NCBI GenBank assembly: GCA_018136815.1
Contig: CM030933.1
Coordinates: 7,566,676 to 7,630,675, forward strand
Length of the DNA: 64,000 nucleotides
Direction of reading: 5' to 3'
From: Isochrysis galbana
Taxonomy: Eukaryota; Haptophyta; Isochrysidales; Isochrysidaceae
Shown here in pieces: positions 63,301 to 64,000 of this stretch. Made by a program: the position numbers and the translations under genes. A model generated the notes under the pieces. It made no database searches. It saw nothing but the letters and a program-made list of their open reading frames with translations, and was not told the DNA's origin. Positions within the stretch are counted from its first letter, which is position 1. The number at the start of each line of letters is the position of its first letter.

Positions 63301-64000
63301 TAGCGGCGGATTCGAGAGCCTGGCGTCGTCCCGGCTCCCGATCGAGCCACTGGCAACTCACCGCCGACAAATACGTGCACGGCGGATGCGCAACCACGAG
63401 GTCCCAACCGAGGTTTTGAATGTGAAGAGCATCTCCGCAGAAGTGGGGAATGTAGTCGATCTCCGACGGTCGTAGATCGCACGTCGCGACGTGCGCTCCG
63501 GCGAGTAGGAACATCGAAGACACGACCCCGCTAGCTTCACCGACGACTAGAACGCGGGGTGGATCGGTTAGTATAGCCGGCAACGGTGAGTTGGAGTGGT
63601 AACTTGCCGGCGGTGCAGCAGCCCGATAATCAGGCTTCGAAGCAGGCGAGTGTCCCTGTCCGCGAAGAGCTTCAGCCACGGTGGCTTGGACAGCTGCCTG
63701 CACGGCGGCGACCATGTCCGTGGTCGAAGCGGTCTTCTGGGACGAGGATGTCTCGTTCTTTGCCTCGCCTGAGGCCTTAGTGCGTACGCTAGCCGCGGTT
63801 TGCTTCGTCGAGGTCCGGGATTGATGACGCTTCACCCGGGCCTGCTCGTAAGGGCTGAGGTACCGTTGGCAGAGGTTGACGCACGAGAGCGCCGACCGAC
63901 CTAGCTCGTGGTTCTCTACGCGGAAACGAGTCTCCGCGAGCACCTCCGCAAATTTAATAGCATTGTCGACGCCGCGCTGAGGATCAACCTTATCGTTCCG
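57350..64000 (-). CDS. Ty3/gypsy (chromovirus-type) Gag-Pol polyprotein with DNA-methylase-like domain, 5' end outside window
   Basis: One stop-free frame to the window edge. Positions count from the GTG at 63,943, which is not a proven start; the frame remains open upstream. About 128-325: methylase-like domain (VLVVGEASG, D155, AHPPCTYLS 185-193, VENP 230-233, VQPWQHGTGHQK, RSRTYVGIAGAMAAQW). About 735-830: retropepsin (ADTGAG, D743). About 1,120-1,280: RT (RFCVDYRDTNAKL; YLDD 1,272-1,275). About 1,430-1,560: RNase H (KTDGASKLG). About 1,735-1,960: integrase, with zinc finger (H1744, H1749, C1779, C1782) and catalytic D1811, D1877, E1913. About 2,100-2,155: chromodomain (YIVEKLLDRR, YLVKWRGY, TWEP), which steers insertion toward marked chromatin. 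An intact frame implies a young element. No Gag zinc knuckle is seen inside the window. Confidence 0.93.
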   Translation of the reverse strand, partial: RNDKVDPQRGVDNAIKFAEVLAETRFRVENHELGRSALSCVNLCQRYLSPYEQARVKRHQSRTSTKQTAASVRTKASGEAKNETSSSQKTASTTDMVAAVQAAVQATVAEALRGQGHSPASKPDYRAAAPPASYHSNSPLPAILTDPPRVLVVGEASGVVSSMFLLAGAHVATCDLRPSEIDYIPHFCGDALHIQNLGWDLVVAHPPCTYLSAVSCQWLDREPGRRQALESAARVFLAMASADAPFVAVENPRMHAEASALVGGLRPRQFVQPWQHGTGHQKATGLYLTASLPSLQPSKIVEGRLSAMADLSPSPHRGALRSRTYVGIAGAMAAQWMPVLRRYAREAKASRSLDFTVDWAISQAAASLRERPSLCSTGFELAEPRTALARFMEGRGEAASSSHLTPPSGSPVSDSVVVIPDAGPVADASRLLHQEDSETNVSQDEAEAEGDRFLPWEWPIEDRSTTPGPPNTVKKRRSKWQVFDRDVISGVHRWQDVTPSIAQEIAEQAAAAEPSEPPILSRLGSQGINALSPSASFTAGDEGVAELTNSFVAERPLETWDVGPDSGEDDTPEMPEHRSMQTIETKPSDAAEGEDTPRALYCDGATARGLSAAGFSELSKLPKTDLQKSLEKEWSRQMDQPRHPTDRRGLGYDGVPNPSSSAKASPRSSIPFVPQTVAAAIERVPHVDESSPSRLASNPTTLSPGAGTSLPVESIADTPPPLYPRHCLYVRDLVVCRADGDRAAQGFVLPDVALTVNSTLADTGAGPSVITTALLDRLPEDACVERVSDATVPNLHGPDGLPLITRGRASLVFSLSGRLFRHSFAVIEGNAMLLLGNDFLAAHSATISLDAASSEGSLRLRPASGDSEDSSRVLSECVVRVSTAPPPVADAGFVGAISMSPGQPLTVDFLERSTATREIPAGSEGEAAADARQPLYTPLFESADEFAAKAPASTSSEYLLYTEQSVTIPAFHRATIWVRVPLALRDHSDCAMLVDRLPNREALDSSPLVMPTVVTPTEDHRIAVTIVHTGVNALTLPSLHPIASLQVRFKLHRGWTPTGSEGDGDPVTALSEEQRSLLDSATIDPDRLLSDDQREEVRQLLARRIKAFALHPGAPNHTHVLEVELPLNPGAVPHRHAPSRVGRAGELIIEEEVAKMEAAGIIRKSNSAWASRVVLVSKKDGSVRFCVDYRDTNAKLRVEDSPLPLIVEAIDRLASGQGPLSSLFLCTLDLASGFWGIPIKESHKHITAFTTHRGKYEFNFLPFGIQSGPSYMCRLMDIVLGALAWEICMPYLDDVGIWSTGVGPSEEARAQASFEQMLHRLDLVLERLEWAGLTCKMSKCVFFATSTEYLGHVVSREGLKMDPKKVAAVADIDPSSINSLEAVRSFLGLCSYYRRFIRQFAAKAAPLTALTRKGCDVAKESQSEECRRAIQELKTAITSEPVLTPPRDDRPFIVKTDGASKLGIAGILSQLGDDNRERVVGYYARSLTSAERHWTVTEIELLAALESIRNWRPYLWGRRFKLVVDHSALRWLHTMKDQVAGGPASRLTRWALKLAEYRFDVEHKPGAVHQDADGLSRLASLEPEHEDEPLAGPASLAVREPGSESLAEHERSHPVAAITRSVVTARGLQALDRSRRRASDSGPAIQSSYLAPGTPTSEEMRAALAEDPFVEPLLGSGETANHEPSGQGSPPPAAASGPIVEDDSCSSPVAPAPAPAQPSKMFRRFVVHDGLVYYRTVPDSTDPDSLVLYVPPSLRSRYLFAYHDRSGHLGVSRMSGLLRTRVYWPGMSSDVASYVRECHECTLAKPLPRALASPSGLSVGTYPFDVVYCDVLSLAPTHNFVPGVSGYDKLVVFIDSLTRWIEAEPSNGDPSSEMALDMFIRLIVTRYGVPRQLRTDAGSNLCSVLVSRILELTGTDLSSTEPYRHEGVGFVERAQQTLIRLMRASNEGGSHWVDHLPFLLLSLRASSGRVTSRSPASLIFGRELRLPAQLSDPKSVSPTALEAASADVRSYASRLNASLRLSWSSALEATLAAQAESVRDATIKSQRPARFEPGDRVCMRLPGHANKLQFIYSGPYRVVEALSDTRYRLRDLENRLVKEEVHISNLRPYHTFVDEEPLADDEYIVEKLLDRRSHGDSIEYLVKWRGYSIREATWEPRSELLRRCSDLLDEYDRSVEETCPEDVESPEATSSSARDTPLPPVLDAPSSRTRSRLHSR

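Overview
This window is nuclear DNA from a eukaryotic, flagellate, photosynthetic alga with a secondary red-type plastid; a haptophyte is my first guess, with pelagophyte, other stramenopile or cryptophyte possible. The grounds are: one protein (51,941-52,615, minus) has a signal peptide ending in an ASAFAP motif, the classic cleavage site of bipartite plastid presequences in such algae; another (14,725-15,357, minus) looks like a twin-arginine thylakoid-lumen protein; a seven-exon gene has spliceosomal introns, one with a GC-AG boundary; and there are WW/EF-hand/IQ and axoneme-like coiled-coil proteins. Most of the window is not host genes but nested mobile elements and simple repeats.

Likely host genes, left to right: unknown protein (4,827-5,900 +); WW/EF-hand/IQ protein in two exons (9,923-13,545 +); lumenal protein (14,725-15,357 -); TSNAXIP1-like coiled-coil protein (20,238-22,568 +); SLC35B1-type nucleotide-sugar transporter in seven exons (26,414-28,601 -); LNR/Notch-repeat membrane protein (34,863-35,957 -); NPPY methyltransferase-like protein (40,629-41,249 +); PMR5/TBL-type PC-esterase (43,213-45,162 -); plastid-targeted membrane protein (51,941-52,615 -). 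They are unrelated single genes, not an operon.

Mobile elements: an L1/Tx1-like LINE family is present in at least four copies (15,754-18,456; 23,776-24,692; 29,762-33,485; about 45,790-51,510). Two have exact 17-bp target-site duplications (TSDs). hAT-type DNA transposons include a broken transposase (7,570-9,138) and non-autonomous elements with exact 8-bp TSDs at 15,885-17,395, 32,268-32,803 and 39,637-40,284; two of these sit inside LINE copies. There are also a TA-flanked inverted-repeat element (18,969-19,967), two long foldback structures (36,027-36,252 and 41,480-42,487), and several dispersed repeats.

The right end (57,350 to the window edge, minus) is a Ty3/gypsy chromovirus-type retrotransposon with one uninterrupted reading frame of about 2,200 codons. 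It holds protease, RT, RNase H, integrase and chromodomain. Upstream of the protease it has a domain strongly resembling phage-type DNA methylase-like proteins (HPPCTYLS motif). That fusion is the most striking observation here. The second is a short repeated exon-like module (Met-Glu-Arg-Ala-Pro type start, basic KRPR motif, splice donor) found four times, once as the 5' end of a LINE-type insertion.
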